The position numbers and the translations under genes were made by a program. A stretch of 64,000 nucleotides of DNA. Origin: DTU098 sp964498525 (GTDB taxonomy: Bacteria > Bacillota > Desulfotomaculia > Desulfotomaculales > Pelotomaculaceae). Location of the stretch: contig CAZCGU010000013.1 in NCBI GenBank assembly GCA_964498525.1, positions 1 to 64,000 on the forward strand. The letters run 5' to 3'. Under the pieces are notes generated by a model that saw nothing but the letters and a program-made list of their open reading frames with translations, was not told the DNA's origin and did no database searches. This document shows positions 18,125-27,555 of this stretch, one piece after another. Within the stretch, counting starts at the first letter, position 1. Every line of letters begins with the position of its first letter.

Positions 18125-18538
18125 TCATTCCAATATTGCAATAAAATCTCCAGGGGAGATTGCTGGAACAGGAGAGTTAAAAAAATCTTTCAGGTTCCTT
18201 GTGATGATATAATCAATTTCCAACTTTAAAGCGCAAATGATTTGCAAAGCGTCTTCGTAATCAGAGATATCAAGCTCCAGAGCTTTTTCGCAATCAGTTT
18301 CGGTAAAATCAATGATTTGGAAAAGAGAGAAGAGCTTTAAAAGGATTAACTTTGCCTCTTGGGGACTCTGCAGGTGTTTGCGAATTAGATAATATATATC
18401 TGTGACACTATTGGCAGTGATAGATGCTGTAATTTTTTCTTTGGCGGCAAAGTAGAATATCTTCTGGGCGTTATCGTTAAAAGGAGGACGGTTAGACAGA
18501 GCATCAAGAATTACATTAGTATCAATCAATACGTTCAT
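18125..18538 (-). CDS. PIN-domain toxin (VapC-like)
   Basis: 137 residues. NVLIDTNVILDALSNR gives the first conserved Asp, TANSVTDIYYLI the Glu/Asp region, DISDYEDALQIICAL the central acidic pair, and IITRNLKDF the last. PIN toxins of this COG2402/COG1848 type are ribonucleases. It is translated from the same transcript as, and overlaps by 17 bases, the antitoxin gene upstream on this strand. The pair sits convergent to the sugar operon and was probably inserted here. Confidence 0.88.
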   Translation of the reverse strand: MNVLIDTNVILDALSNRPPFNDNAQKIFYFAAKEKITASITANSVTDIYYLIRKHLQSPQEAKLILLKLFSLFQIIDFTETDCEKALELDISDYEDALQIICALKLEIDYIITRNLKDFFNSPVPAISPGDFIAILE

Positions 18539-18749
18539 GGCGGCTTAATCTTTCCTCCCTTGCTTGCTCTAATGTTACATCAGAAGGAAGGACGCCGATT
18601 AAGGATTTCACTATAGCCATTTTATCTCCTGTGGCGCTGGTTAACCTGGCTATACGCCTGCCATTTTTAGTAATAATAATATCCTCTTTGTCAGCAAGGT
18701 CCAGGTACTTGCCTAAATTTTTTTTTAATTCAGTAGCCGTAACAAACAC
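18522..18749 (-). CDS. Phd/YefM-type antitoxin
   Basis: 75 residues from GTG 18749 with GGGAGG upstream. TATELKKNLGKYLDLADKEDIIITKNGRRIARLT is the typical Phd/YefM DNA-binding and toxin-neutralising N-terminal domain. The tail (VTLEQAREERLSRHE) should bind the PIN toxin. Such antitoxins repress their own promoter, so regulation is probably autogenous. Confidence 0.88.
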   Translation of the reverse strand: MFVTATELKKNLGKYLDLADKEDIIITKNGRRIARLTSATGDKMAIVKSLIGVLPSDVTLEQAREERLSRHERID

Positions 18750-19008
18750 GGTAAAACCTCCCGCAAGTTTTGGTACTTATATTATAGCAATTATGTACGG
18801 AGTTTCAACATAAATCGAACAATGAAATTCAATAAAGTTATACATATTTAGATGTTTTTTGAGAGTTCCACGGTCGGTTATGCCGATACTGCGGGATCAT
18901 TTCAGGGTTTACGGACCTATATACTCTCATTGGTGAGAAGGCTCAGAATTCGGAGGCAGGCCTGCAGTCGATATGGTAAGTGCAGATTAATGGGAAAGGC
19001 TGGGTGCG

Positions 19009-19668
19009 ATGGCGGACTATTTTGTCCATGAAAGCAGCTATGTGGACGACGGCGCGTCCATAGGCTGCGGCACGAAGATATGGCATTTTTGCCACGTCCA
19101 GAAAGGGGCGCAGATAGGCGAGAAGTGCTCCTTAGGCCAGAATGTGAATGTGGCGGATAATGTCAAGGTGGGCAATGGAGTGAAAATCCAGAACAATGTT
19201 TCCGTATACGAAGGGGTGGAGCTGGAGGATTATGTATTTTGTGGTCCTTCCAGTGTGTTTACCAATGACTTGACGCCGCGAAGCAAGTACCCTAAAGGCA
19301 GCGCCGGCTATAAAAAGACGCTGATAAAATACGGAGCTACCATAGGCGCCAACGCTACCATTGTTTGCGGCCACACTGTGGGCAGGTGGGCAATGATTGC
19401 CTCTGGCGCCGTGGTGACCGGAGATGTGCCGGACTATGCCTTGATGACGGGGGTCCCGGCTAAACAACGGGGCTGGGTATGTGAATGCGGGATGACTTTG
19501 AAGGATGGGGCCGGTTGCAGGGATAACGGGATGACCTTAAAGGGGGGGCTTGAGTGCAATTGCGGCCCGGCTCTGCAAGGTGGGCTAAAATGCATGGACT
19601 GCGGCAGGGAATATACGCTGGTTGATGGAAAACTGGAAAAGAAAGCATTGGAGCTAAGCGACATATAG
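19009..19668 (+). CDS. Left-handed beta-helix acyltransferase (WbpD/WlbB-like) with repeated Cys-rich tail
   Basis: 219 residues. Hexapeptide repeats run from about residue 10 to 150 (IGCGTKIWHFCHVQKGAQIGEKCSL and later IGANATIVCGHTVGRWAMI). They end in the VPDYALMTGVPAKQRGWVC hallmark of acetyltransferases acting on 3-amino sugars of the UDP-GlcNAc3NA or dTDP-Quip3N type. The tail normally holds one CxC plus CxxC zinc-ribbon; here it has three near-copies of C-x-C-G-M-T-L-K-x-G-G. It probably N-acetylates an amino sugar made by an aminotransferase of this locus. The 259 bases upstream contain no clear gene. Confidence 0.8.
   Translation: MADYFVHESSYVDDGASIGCGTKIWHFCHVQKGAQIGEKCSLGQNVNVADNVKVGNGVKIQNNVSVYEGVELEDYVFCGPSSVFTNDLTPRSKYPKGSAGYKKTLIKYGATIGANATIVCGHTVGRWAMIASGAVVTGDVPDYALMTGVPAKQRGWVCECGMTLKDGAGCRDNGMTLKGGLECNCGPALQGGLKCMDCGREYTLVDGKLEKKALELSDI
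19480..19590 (+). repeat. In-frame 36-39 base tandem repeat in the acyltransferase tail
   Basis: Units begin at 19480, 19516 and 19555 and encode CECGMTLKDGAG, CRDNGMTLKGGLE and CNCGPALQGGLK. The following CMDCGREY restores the expected zinc-ribbon end. Confidence 0.8.
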
Positions 19669-19789
19669 CGTTACCGCGTTCCGGGATATTCTTTGATAAA
19701 CAGGGTTCGCTGCCGCTGGTTTTTATGAAACTCTGCAACCCCTGGCACAACGGAAGAAATTTTAGCTTAAGGGGGCCGCTGGCTCGCAA

Positions 19790-20695
19790 TTAGAGCGTTA
19801 AATCAACGGATTTAACAATACTGATGTTGCTTTTCGTTTTTAGCCTATCGTATCCCTTCTTTGAATCGAAGCCGGGTATGTCCGACATGCAGTCCTCCAG
19901 GATAAAAATTTTCCGCAATATGTCCGGCCTGTTGGAATAGCACTCCAGGAACTGTTGAACTGACCTTAAAACGCAGTGGCTGGCAGCTTCCCCGGCGATA
20001 ATAATTTTGTGGTATTTTTCAAACAGGTTAAGAAAGTCCGTATTAACATAGTTCTTTTTATCGTATTCCGGCTTGATGACGCCGTACATTTCGGACAAAG
20101 GATCCGTTCCCTTGACAATACTGATGGGGGTGCTTTTTTTAGCCACCGCGTGGAAGTAAACCATGTTGCCCAGCTGATTTTCCAGGCTGCAGCCGAATGT
20201 TCCCTGCATACAGTGGTAGGTCCAGATAAATAAATCCATGTTGCCGGCCTTATTTAATCCGTTCACGTAATCCACGCTGTCAGCCGGGCAATATACGGGC
20301 CTCCATTTTCCGCGGTCCAAATCCTCTTTGGTAATTGGGGTAAAGGGCGGGGGATTGTTGCCGTCTTGATCGACCCACCAGCAGGGGAAAAAAATTTGTT
20401 GGGGCGTATGGGTATCCAGGGTTATGGCAACCCGGGAGATTTTATTCATGTTGTTGTACATAAACCAGGTAAGATTCTCCACGTCGCCATGGGAACCGGG
20501 AACACCCAGGCTCCCCTTTTCCATAAAATCGTTTTGCATATCGATAATAACCAGAAGGTTTTGTTCCCCGTCATCCGCCCCTGGGGAAAGTTTTTCTTGG
20601 CTGGCCAGGGGCAGGATATTATTTAAATCCCTGGTATTCCGGGCCTGTCCAATTGCCCCCACATCAACAATACCGGCAAAAGGTGTTTTAAGCAT
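19790..20695 (-). CDS. Isochorismatase-family cysteine hydrolase
   Basis: 301 residues, ATG 20695 with GGAGGGGGAG upstream. LLVIIDMQNDFMEKGSLGVPG near 48-68 carries the catalytic Asp; VAITLDTHTPQQIFF near 90 is the metal/His region; LFIWTYHCMQGTFG near 155; GEAASHCVLRSV near 233 carries the nucleophilic Cys. This resembles nicotinamidase-like members more than true isochorismatases. An N-terminal extension of about 45 residues precedes the fold. It is convergent with the acyltransferase and not obviously part of the sugar pathway. A short DNA block inside it (20221-20251) matches repeat segments D and D'. Confidence 0.82.
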   Translation of the reverse strand: MLKTPFAGIVDVGAIGQARNTRDLNNILPLASQEKLSPGADDGEQNLLVIIDMQNDFMEKGSLGVPGSHGDVENLTWFMYNNMNKISRVAITLDTHTPQQIFFPCWWVDQDGNNPPPFTPITKEDLDRGKWRPVYCPADSVDYVNGLNKAGNMDLFIWTYHCMQGTFGCSLENQLGNMVYFHAVAKKSTPISIVKGTDPLSEMYGVIKPEYDKKNYVNTDFLNLFEKYHKIIIAGEAASHCVLRSVQQFLECYSNRPDILRKIFILEDCMSDIPGFDSKKGYDRLKTKSNISIVKSVDLTL

Positions 20696-20899
20696 AGTTC
20701 AGCTCCCCCTCCTGTTTCCTTATATAATTTTTAGGTTTACCTGGCCTAAATACTTATATTTTAAGGTTATTGCCATTTGGTTGCAAGGGATTTCCCCCCT
20801 GTTCGCTCCTTATCCTATCTTAATAACGAATATTGCAAATGGTTTTTCCGGAATATGTTCCCCAAAAACCCAAAAAGTACATGAGAGTTCCCAAAGACG

Positions 20900-20928
20900 T
20901 TGACAGGTCTTGGAAGGTGCGTTTTATT
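20900..20928 (+). promoter_or_regulatory. Candidate sigma-A promoter before the second flippase
   Basis: TTGACA at 20900-20905, 17-base spacer, TTTATT at 20923-20928. It is the best promoter match in the 353-base gap 20696-21048, which otherwise shows no gene and no repeat. Confidence 0.4.
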
Positions 20929-21048
20929 TATCGCCTTACTGGGGACTGCTATAGTTATTTATGAAGGGAAATGGGTGCGATAAATTGAATAAGGTTAAAT
21001 CCCAGTATTGCCGGATGTTTTACTAAGATAAAAACGGTGCTTTGAATA

Positions 21049-22509
21049 ATGGCTAATCAAATGACCAATAAGGTTATGTCCCCCCTTTTTTGGAAGTTCA
21101 TGGAGCGGGGCGGGACCCAGGGCATCCAGTTTATAGTGCAAATAATTCTGGCCAGACTGCTTTTGCCCGAGGATTACGGACTAATCGCCCTGGTTGTAAT
21201 ATTTACTTCCATCGCCGGTGTGTTTGTTCAAAGCGGCTTTAATTCCGCCCTTATTCAAAAGAAGGATGCGGATGAAACCGACTTTTCCTCGGTATTTTAT
21301 TTAAGCCTGGGCCTGGCGTGTATGATTTACGCCCTGTTATTCTTTACCGCGCCATTGATTGCGGGTTTTTATGGTATGCCTCAGATTGTTCCCGTGTTCA
21401 GGGTTTTGTCCTTCACTTTGTTGTTTGGAGCTGTTAATTCCCTTCAGAATGCTGTGATATCAAGAAACTTTCAATTTAAAAAATTGTTTTTCAGCAGCAC
21501 GGGGGGATTGCTTGTATCCGGCGCCGTGGGGATTTATATGGCTTACATGGGCTATGGGGTGTGGGCTTTGGTGGGGCAGCAGCTAAGCAATCAGCTGCTT
21601 ATTACGCTGATTCTGTGGTTTACCTTGAAATGGAAGCCCCGTCTGTTGTTTTCCATCAGCAGGTTAAAGGTGCTTTTTTCCTTTGGGTGGAAGTTGCTGG
21701 TTTCGGCGCTGATGAATGACTTATATGGGAATTTACGCAGCCTTATTATCGGCAAGATGTACAATCCCGCGGTGCTAGGTTTTTTTAACAGGGGTCAGCA
21801 ATTCCCCTCATTAATTGTTTCAAACATCGACGGGTCCATACAATCGGTGATGTTTCCTGTTCTGGCTTCCCAGCAGGATAACAGGCCCAGGGTCAAAGAT
21901 ATGATGAGACGCGGGATTGTTACCAGTTCTTTTATAGTTTTTCCTATGATGGTGGGGCTGGCTGTTATAGCCGAGCCCCTGGTCAGACTGTTGCTGACCG
22001 ATAAATGGTTGCCCTGCGTTCCTTTTTTGCGGATTTTCTGTGCGGTTTATGCCCTTTGGCCGGTCCATACAGCGAATCTTCAGGCCATCAACGCACTGGG
22101 GAGAAGTGATCTGTTCCTCAAACTGGAGGTTATTAAAAAATGCTGCGGGCTTGCCATATTGGGTGTAACGGTGTTTTACGGAGTCTACGCCATTGCCCTG
22201 GGGGGCGTAATCAGCGGGCTGATTGCTACCGTTATCAACGCTTATCCAAATAAACAATTGCTTGGTTACAGCTACAAGGAACAGTTGCGTGATATTATGC
22301 CCTCGCTGTTATTATCCCTGTTTATGGGGGCGGTGGTTTACACTATAAAATGGACGGGCTTGCCGGTCTTAATCACGCTGATAGTTCAGGCAGGCGCCGG
22401 GGCTGCCCTTTATGTGGGCCTGGCCTGGCTTTTTAAGCTGGAGTGTTTTAACTACCTGTTGGCGGCTGTTAGGGGTATTTTCACCGGCAGGAATGGGAAA
22501 ACGGCATAA
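21049..22509 (+). CDS. Lipopolysaccharide/polysaccharide flippase (WzxC-like)
   Basis: 486 residues with about 12 hydrophobic segments. FWKFMERGGTQGIQFIVQIILARLLLPEDYGLIALV at the N-terminus and FNSALIQKKDADETDFSSVF are characteristic of WzxC/TuaB-type exporters. It should flip lipid-linked repeat units. It differs strongly from the flippase at 6271-7779, which suggests a separate glycan module starting here and continuing through 34 kb. Confidence 0.9.
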   Translation: MANQMTNKVMSPLFWKFMERGGTQGIQFIVQIILARLLLPEDYGLIALVVIFTSIAGVFVQSGFNSALIQKKDADETDFSSVFYLSLGLACMIYALLFFTAPLIAGFYGMPQIVPVFRVLSFTLLFGAVNSLQNAVISRNFQFKKLFFSSTGGLLVSGAVGIYMAYMGYGVWALVGQQLSNQLLITLILWFTLKWKPRLLFSISRLKVLFSFGWKLLVSALMNDLYGNLRSLIIGKMYNPAVLGFFNRGQQFPSLIVSNIDGSIQSVMFPVLASQQDNRPRVKDMMRRGIVTSSFIVFPMMVGLAVIAEPLVRLLLTDKWLPCVPFLRIFCAVYALWPVHTANLQAINALGRSDLFLKLEVIKKCCGLAILGVTVFYGVYAIALGGVISGLIATVINAYPNKQLLGYSYKEQLRDIMPSLLLSLFMGAVVYTIKWTGLPVLITLIVQAGAGAALYVGLAWLFKLECFNYLLAAVRGIFTGRNGKTA

Positions 22510-22601
22510 AAAAATTAGAAGCAGGCCCCACAAAGACGGGGCGGGAAATGGGAATAGTCATTTAAGACGCAAGGCTTTTAGAGTACGGGGTGAAACTAAT
22601 A

Positions 22602-23597
22602 ATGAAAAACGAAATTATGGTCAGCATAATTTGTACAGCATATAATCACGAAAATTACATTGCCGGCACTATAGATAGCTTTTTAAGGCAAATAACGGAC
22701 TTCCCCTATGAAATACTGATCCATGACGACGCTTCTACGGACAGGACGCCGGAGATTATCAGGGAATACGAATTAAAATATCCTGGTTTGATTAAACCCG
22801 TTTACCAGAAAGAGAATAAGTATTCCCGGGGTATTTCCCCTGCGCATTATCTTTACCACAGGGCTAAGGGCAAGTATATTGCAATCTGCGAGGGGGACGA
22901 TTATTGGATTGATCCGGACAAATTGCAAAAACAAATAAATTACATGGAGAGCCATCCGGACTGCACGTTTTGTTGTACGAATGGCAAGATAGTTGATGCC
23001 GGCGGAAAACAAGACGATCGGGTATTTGTACCATACTCCCCGGAAAACGAAGCTTATTTCAGCGGCGGCAACCGGACCTATAACGCCGGGGAGCTGGCCC
23101 TGCTGGGTTTTATTCCTACCGCATCATTTGTTTTCCCCAGAAATATTTTTGAGGATTTACCGGAATTTTATTATCGCAGATTTCCCGCCGGAGATATAAA
23201 ATTAAAACTCGTGGCGGCGTCAAAGGGCTGCGCTTACTACATAAATGATGTTACCTGTGTTTACAGAACCAATGTCAGCGACTCCTTAATGACCAAATGG
23301 AATAGTTATAATCGCCGGCAGGTGATAGACCACAATCAAGGCTATCTGGATTTGATTGACTTAATAGATGGATACACCAATTATAAATACACCCGGGAAT
23401 TTGATCAATTAAAAGTCCCCTTTGAGCTGAGCAAGCTGATTGCCCAAAGAGATAAAAATGTTTTTAAAAATGAAAGATACAAAGAACGGCTGGGGGAAAT
23501 GGGTAAAAAACAGCGGATGGCCGTAATTGGCTCCATATATTTCCCCAAAATGTATGGCGCATATGAAGCCTTGAAAAGGGCTTTAGGAAGAGGGTGA
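22602..23597 (+). CDS. GT2-family glycosyltransferase
   Basis: 331 residues from ATG 22602, with GGGGTG 9 bases before it; GTG 22590 is an alternative. GT-A fold: VSIICTAYNHENYIAGTIDSFL, HDDASTDRT near 36 and CEGDDYWID near 96, whose D-D pair is the DxD-like metal site. It is the first enzyme after the second flippase and should add one sugar of that repeat unit. Confidence 0.9.
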   Translation: MKNEIMVSIICTAYNHENYIAGTIDSFLRQITDFPYEILIHDDASTDRTPEIIREYELKYPGLIKPVYQKENKYSRGISPAHYLYHRAKGKYIAICEGDDYWIDPDKLQKQINYMESHPDCTFCCTNGKIVDAGGKQDDRVFVPYSPENEAYFSGGNRTYNAGELALLGFIPTASFVFPRNIFEDLPEFYYRRFPAGDIKLKLVAASKGCAYYINDVTCVYRTNVSDSLMTKWNSYNRRQVIDHNQGYLDLIDLIDGYTNYKYTREFDQLKVPFELSKLIAQRDKNVFKNERYKERLGEMGKKQRMAVIGSIYFPKMYGAYEALKRALGRG

Positions 23598-23739
23598 ACA
23601 TGCTATTTCGACTAGTTGAAATAACTTGTTGTTTTCTGTTGAAAATATGCTGTTAACAGTTTGAAGTTGTATGCTCTTCTGGGTTTAAATAGCTCACTGT
23701 TCATGATGGGGCAGTGTGGATGGAAGGGAATTTGATGAG

Positions 23740-24819
23740 ATGAAAAACATTCTGGTAACCGGGGGGGCCGGCTTTATCGGCAGTAATTTTGTGAGATATA
23801 TGCTGGGCAGGCCCCGGGAATATAATATCATCAACGTGGACGCCCTTACCTACGCGGGGAATTTGGAGAATTTAAAGGATGTGGCGGATAACCCCGGTTA
23901 TTTGTTTATCAAGGCGGATATCAGGGACAGGGCCAGGCTGGATGAGATATTTGCATCCCGCGGCATCGATACGGTGGTCAACTTTGCCGCTGAGTCCCAT
24001 GTGGACCGGAGCATCGTTGAGCCGGAAGTTTTCCTGACCACGAACATCATCGGCGCCCAGGCGCTTCTAGACACCGCCAGGCAGCACTGGAAGGTTAAGC
24101 CGGACGATAAATATTGCCGGGAATTCAAACCCGGGGTTAAGTTCCTGCAGGTGTCAACTGACGAAGTGTATGGCGCCCTGGGCCTAAGGGGGATGTTTGT
24201 GGAAACCACGCCTTTAATGCCCAACAGCCCCTATGCCGCCTCCAAGGCAGCTGCCGATATGGTTGTCCGGTCTTATCACAAGACCTACGGCCTGCCGGTG
24301 AACATTACCCGTTGCAGCAACAACTACGGCCCCCGCCAGTTTCCGGAGAAGCTGATTCCCCTGATGATTAACAACTGTTTAAACAATCGGGAGCTGCCTG
24401 TCTACGGCGACGGCCGGCAGGTGAGGGACTGGCTGCATGTGGCTGATCACTGCGCCGCCGTCGAGGCCGTGCTGGAGCGGGGCTTAAGCGGGGAGGTCTA
24501 TAATATCGGCGGCAATAACGAAAAGGCCAATATAGAAATTGTCAAGCTCATCGTAAAAACCCTGGGCAAGCCGGAAGAGCTTATTACATACGTCAGGGAC
24601 AGGCCGGGGCACGATCGCAGGTATGCCGTCGATAACACCAAAATAACCACCCAATTGGGCTGGAAACCCTCCCGCACCTTCGAGCAGGGCTTGAAGGAAA
24701 CCATTGCCTGGTACCTGGACAACGGGGAATGGATTCAAAGCATAGTTACCGGGGACTATACCAGTTACTATGACAGGATGTATTCCGGCGCCGGCCAGGC
24801 GGCCGCTGCCGGAGGATAG
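23740..24819 (+). CDS. rfbB: dTDP-glucose 4,6-dehydratase
   Basis: 359 residues from ATG 23740 (MKNILVTGGAGFIGSN), with GGAAGGGA 10 bases upstream; the longer frame from 23716 is less likely. STDEVYG near 142 with YAASKAAAD near 168 supplies the Thr-Asp-Glu and Tyr-Lys catalytic groups; DWLHVADHC and GRDRRYAVD-like blocks (RPGHDRRYAVD) follow. It makes dTDP-4-keto-6-deoxyglucose. RfbA is encoded 3.8 kb downstream but RfbC/RfbD were not found. The product therefore probably goes to the DegT aminotransferase at 27556 rather than to rhamnose. Confidence 0.95.
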   Translation: MKNILVTGGAGFIGSNFVRYMLGRPREYNIINVDALTYAGNLENLKDVADNPGYLFIKADIRDRARLDEIFASRGIDTVVNFAAESHVDRSIVEPEVFLTTNIIGAQALLDTARQHWKVKPDDKYCREFKPGVKFLQVSTDEVYGALGLRGMFVETTPLMPNSPYAASKAAADMVVRSYHKTYGLPVNITRCSNNYGPRQFPEKLIPLMINNCLNNRELPVYGDGRQVRDWLHVADHCAAVEAVLERGLSGEVYNIGGNNEKANIEIVKLIVKTLGKPEELITYVRDRPGHDRRYAVDNTKITTQLGWKPSRTFEQGLKETIAWYLDNGEWIQSIVTGDYTSYYDRMYSGAGQAAAAGG

Positions 24820-24934
24820 AAAAGGGCGCGTGAAAAAAGTTAACAAATGCTAAACCATGATCATTGGAAAAAGCAGGGGTATTATGGGGTATTACTTCCA
24901 GTTTGAAACATGTATCTTGTGAGGTTTTGTAAGG

Positions 24935-26134
24935 ATGAAACGCTTGCTTTTCCTCGGGGGGTCCGGTCAGCAGGTCCCGGCCCTGGTATATGCCGGGAAC
25001 AAAGGATATTATACGGTGCTGTGCGATTATCTGCCGGACAACCCCGGACAGCATTACGCGGCTAAATTTTACTGTGTGAGCACAACAGATAAGGATGCCG
25101 TATTGGCTGTAGCCCAAAGGGAGAGGGTGGATGGCATTGTGGCCTACGCTTCGGATCCGGCTGCCCCTACCGCCGCCTATGTTGCGGAGAAATTGGGGCT
25201 GCCCGCCAACCCCTTTAAGCAGGTGGAACTGCTGACCAATAAAGATAAATTCAGATCCTTCCTGGCTCAAAACAGTTTTCCCAGCCCCAGGGCCGGGGGT
25301 TACGGCTCCGTTGAGCAGGCGGCCGGGGAAATAGGGGAATTCAGGCTGCCGGTTATCATAAAGCCGGTGGATTCCTCGGGGAGTAAAGGGGTAAGCAAAC
25401 TAACCCATCCTTCCGATTTGAATGGACTCTTTCACAAGGCCCTGGCTTTTTCCAGGGTAAAACGCGTTATTATTGAGGAGTTCGTTGAAAAATCCGGGTA
25501 CCAGGTGGCGGGAGATGGTTTTTCCGTGGATGGGAAACTGGTTTTCAGGTGTTTTGCCAATGACCACTTTATGGCAGACGGCCTTAATCCCTTTGTCCCC
25601 GTCTCGGCCAGTTTTCCCTATCGCGGGCCCGCCGGCCTGCACGATAAGATTCACGGGGAAATTCAAAGGCTTTTAACTTTGCTGGGGATGAAAACCGGCG
25701 CCTACAATTTTGATATCCGGGTGGATGAAAAGGAAAACATTTATTTAATGGAGATAGGCCCCAGAAACGGTGGAAACTATATCCCCCAGGTTATAAGATA
25801 CGCCACCGGTATAGATATGATTGGTTATACCATTAAAGCGGCCGTGGGCGAATACTGCGGCGATCTTAAGATGGCGGAACCCAGGGGCTGTTGGAGTTAT
25901 TACGCGGTCCACAGCCGGACACCGGGGATTTTGAGGGAAATAAAAATAAAGGAAAAGGTCAGGGCGAATCACATTATAGAGAGCCATTTAAACTATAAAG
26001 CAGGGAATCGGGTACCTGCTTTTACCGGCTCCAACCAGAGTATTGGGATTTTAATTATGAAATTTGATTCCATGGAGCAAATGCTGGACCTGATGGATAA
26101 CCCGGAAAAGTGGATTCAGGTAATCGTGGATTGA
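24935..26134 (+). CDS. ATP-grasp carboxylate-amine ligase-like protein (second paralogue)
   Basis: 399 residues. Its plan is the same as at 3865-5067: KRLLFLGGSGQQVPALVYAGNKGYY, CDYLPDNPG, ATP-binding VIIKPVDSSGSKGVSKL near 144 and metal-binding LMEIGPRNGGNYIP near 272. It is more GC-rich than its paralogue, so the two did not arise by a recent local duplication. It probably forms an amide between a carboxylic acid (amino acid or similar) and the amino group of a dTDP-sugar or a sugar-bound amine. It is placed between RfbB and the aminotransferase. Confidence 0.78.
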   Translation: MKRLLFLGGSGQQVPALVYAGNKGYYTVLCDYLPDNPGQHYAAKFYCVSTTDKDAVLAVAQRERVDGIVAYASDPAAPTAAYVAEKLGLPANPFKQVELLTNKDKFRSFLAQNSFPSPRAGGYGSVEQAAGEIGEFRLPVIIKPVDSSGSKGVSKLTHPSDLNGLFHKALAFSRVKRVIIEEFVEKSGYQVAGDGFSVDGKLVFRCFANDHFMADGLNPFVPVSASFPYRGPAGLHDKIHGEIQRLLTLLGMKTGAYNFDIRVDEKENIYLMEIGPRNGGNYIPQVIRYATGIDMIGYTIKAAVGEYCGDLKMAEPRGCWSYYAVHSRTPGILREIKIKEKVRANHIIESHLNYKAGNRVPAFTGSNQSIGILIMKFDSMEQMLDLMDNPEKWIQVIVD

Positions 26135-26229
26135 GCGGTTGGTAAGGCAGAGGAAGGGAAAATAGATTCTTAACATGGCCGCATCAAGGCATTTTTTCCG
26201 TCAACTAATTATATTTAGGGGGGAAGTTA

Positions 26230-27477
26230 ATGGCTAAAAGAGTAATGATTTTGGGTGCCGGCAGGGGACAACTGCCGTTGATTAATATATGCAAAGAGAT
26301 GGGATGTGAAACAATTGTTATCAGCCCCGAGGGCAATTATCCGGGTTTTAAGTATGCGGATCGCTGCTACCTGCACAATGTTAAAGAAAAGGAAGAGGTT
26401 TTGAAGGTTGCCGGGGCTGAGAAAGTAGAGGCCATTTTAACAGATCAGTTGGACGCGGGTGTTTTAACGGCCGCCTTTGTCTCCGAAAAATTAGGCATTC
26501 CCGGTATCGGATATGACGTTGCCCTGAAATTCACCGATAAGTATGTTATGAGGAAGGAAGCGCAGGCTCTTGGTGTTAATGTGCCGGTGTACTTCGGCGT
26601 TGGCCATGTGCAGGGGGCGTGCGCGGCGGCAGAAAAGACGGGTTACCCTTTAATCATGAAGCCCGTCGACAATGGGGGCAGCAGGGGCGTGTTTTTAATA
26701 AACAGCGAAGCGGAGCTGCGCGAAAATTTTGCTGCCAGTCTGCAGCATTCGCTGATCCGTACTGTAATAGTGGAACAATATATTGCCGGAAAAGAATACT
26801 GCGTTGATTGTTATACCCGTAACCACAAAGTTAAAAGCCTTATAATCGGTCACAGGGATTACTTTAATCTTAAGAACAGGTTTATTCCCAGGGCCACTGT
26901 TTGCACCGACGCGGATTCAGCTACCGGCGCCGTTGAAAGGCGGATTCTGGAAATAAATGAAAGGCTGGTAACTGGATTTGGTTTGAATTCTGGGATAACT
27001 CATGGCGAATACATGTATGATGATAAGGCGGATAAGATCTACCTGGTAGAAATCGCTGCGAGAGGCGGCGGCATGTTCGTTTCGTCGGATTTAATTCCCC
27101 TGGGGTGTGGAATAAATGCAATCAGGTTGTTGGTGGAAAATGCCCTGGGATTGAATTTATCTAATTATCCTGTGAACCTTAAGCCCGGTGCGTCGGCTTA
27201 CTTTAGCTTCCTTCTTCCGTTAGGCAGGGTTGTCAGGATAGAAAATGCCGCTAATATCAAAAAACTGGCCGGGGTGAGTAAGGCATATTTTGACAACCTA
27301 TCCGTGGGTATGAAAATTGGCCGGGTTAAAGATAAATCGTCGCGCAAGGGACCAGTTATAGTGTACGGCAAAACCAAACAGGACTGCTACGATGTCATCA
27401 GCAACGTGAAGGAACTATTGCGGATTGATGTGGAAACACCGGATTGCGGCATAAAGGGGATCCGGTGGGACGGATAA
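26230..27477 (+). CDS. ATP-grasp carboxylate-amine ligase-like protein (third paralogue)
   Basis: 415 residues, GGGGGGAAG 5 bases before ATG 26230. AKRVMILGAGRGQLPLINICKEMG, then LIMKPVDNGGSRGVFLI near 143, VIVEQYIAGKEYCVDCYT near 182 and YLVEIAARGGG near 275. The glutamate is kept, but the usual N-x-G is replaced by R-G-G-G. It is more divergent from the other two, so it likely uses another substrate. Two adjacent ligases suggest two successive condensations. Confidence 0.75.
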   Translation: MAKRVMILGAGRGQLPLINICKEMGCETIVISPEGNYPGFKYADRCYLHNVKEKEEVLKVAGAEKVEAILTDQLDAGVLTAAFVSEKLGIPGIGYDVALKFTDKYVMRKEAQALGVNVPVYFGVGHVQGACAAAEKTGYPLIMKPVDNGGSRGVFLINSEAELRENFAASLQHSLIRTVIVEQYIAGKEYCVDCYTRNHKVKSLIIGHRDYFNLKNRFIPRATVCTDADSATGAVERRILEINERLVTGFGLNSGITHGEYMYDDKADKIYLVEIAARGGGMFVSSDLIPLGCGINAIRLLVENALGLNLSNYPVNLKPGASAYFSFLLPLGRVVRIENAANIKKLAGVSKAYFDNLSVGMKIGRVKDKSSRKGPVIVYGKTKQDCYDVISNVKELLRIDVETPDCGIKGIRWDG

Positions 27478-27555
27478 ATGGGATAACGGCTTGGGGTAAA
27501 CGGTGTGGATAAAACAGGAAATTTAAGACTGGAAGGGTAAATGGGAAGGGCAGAA

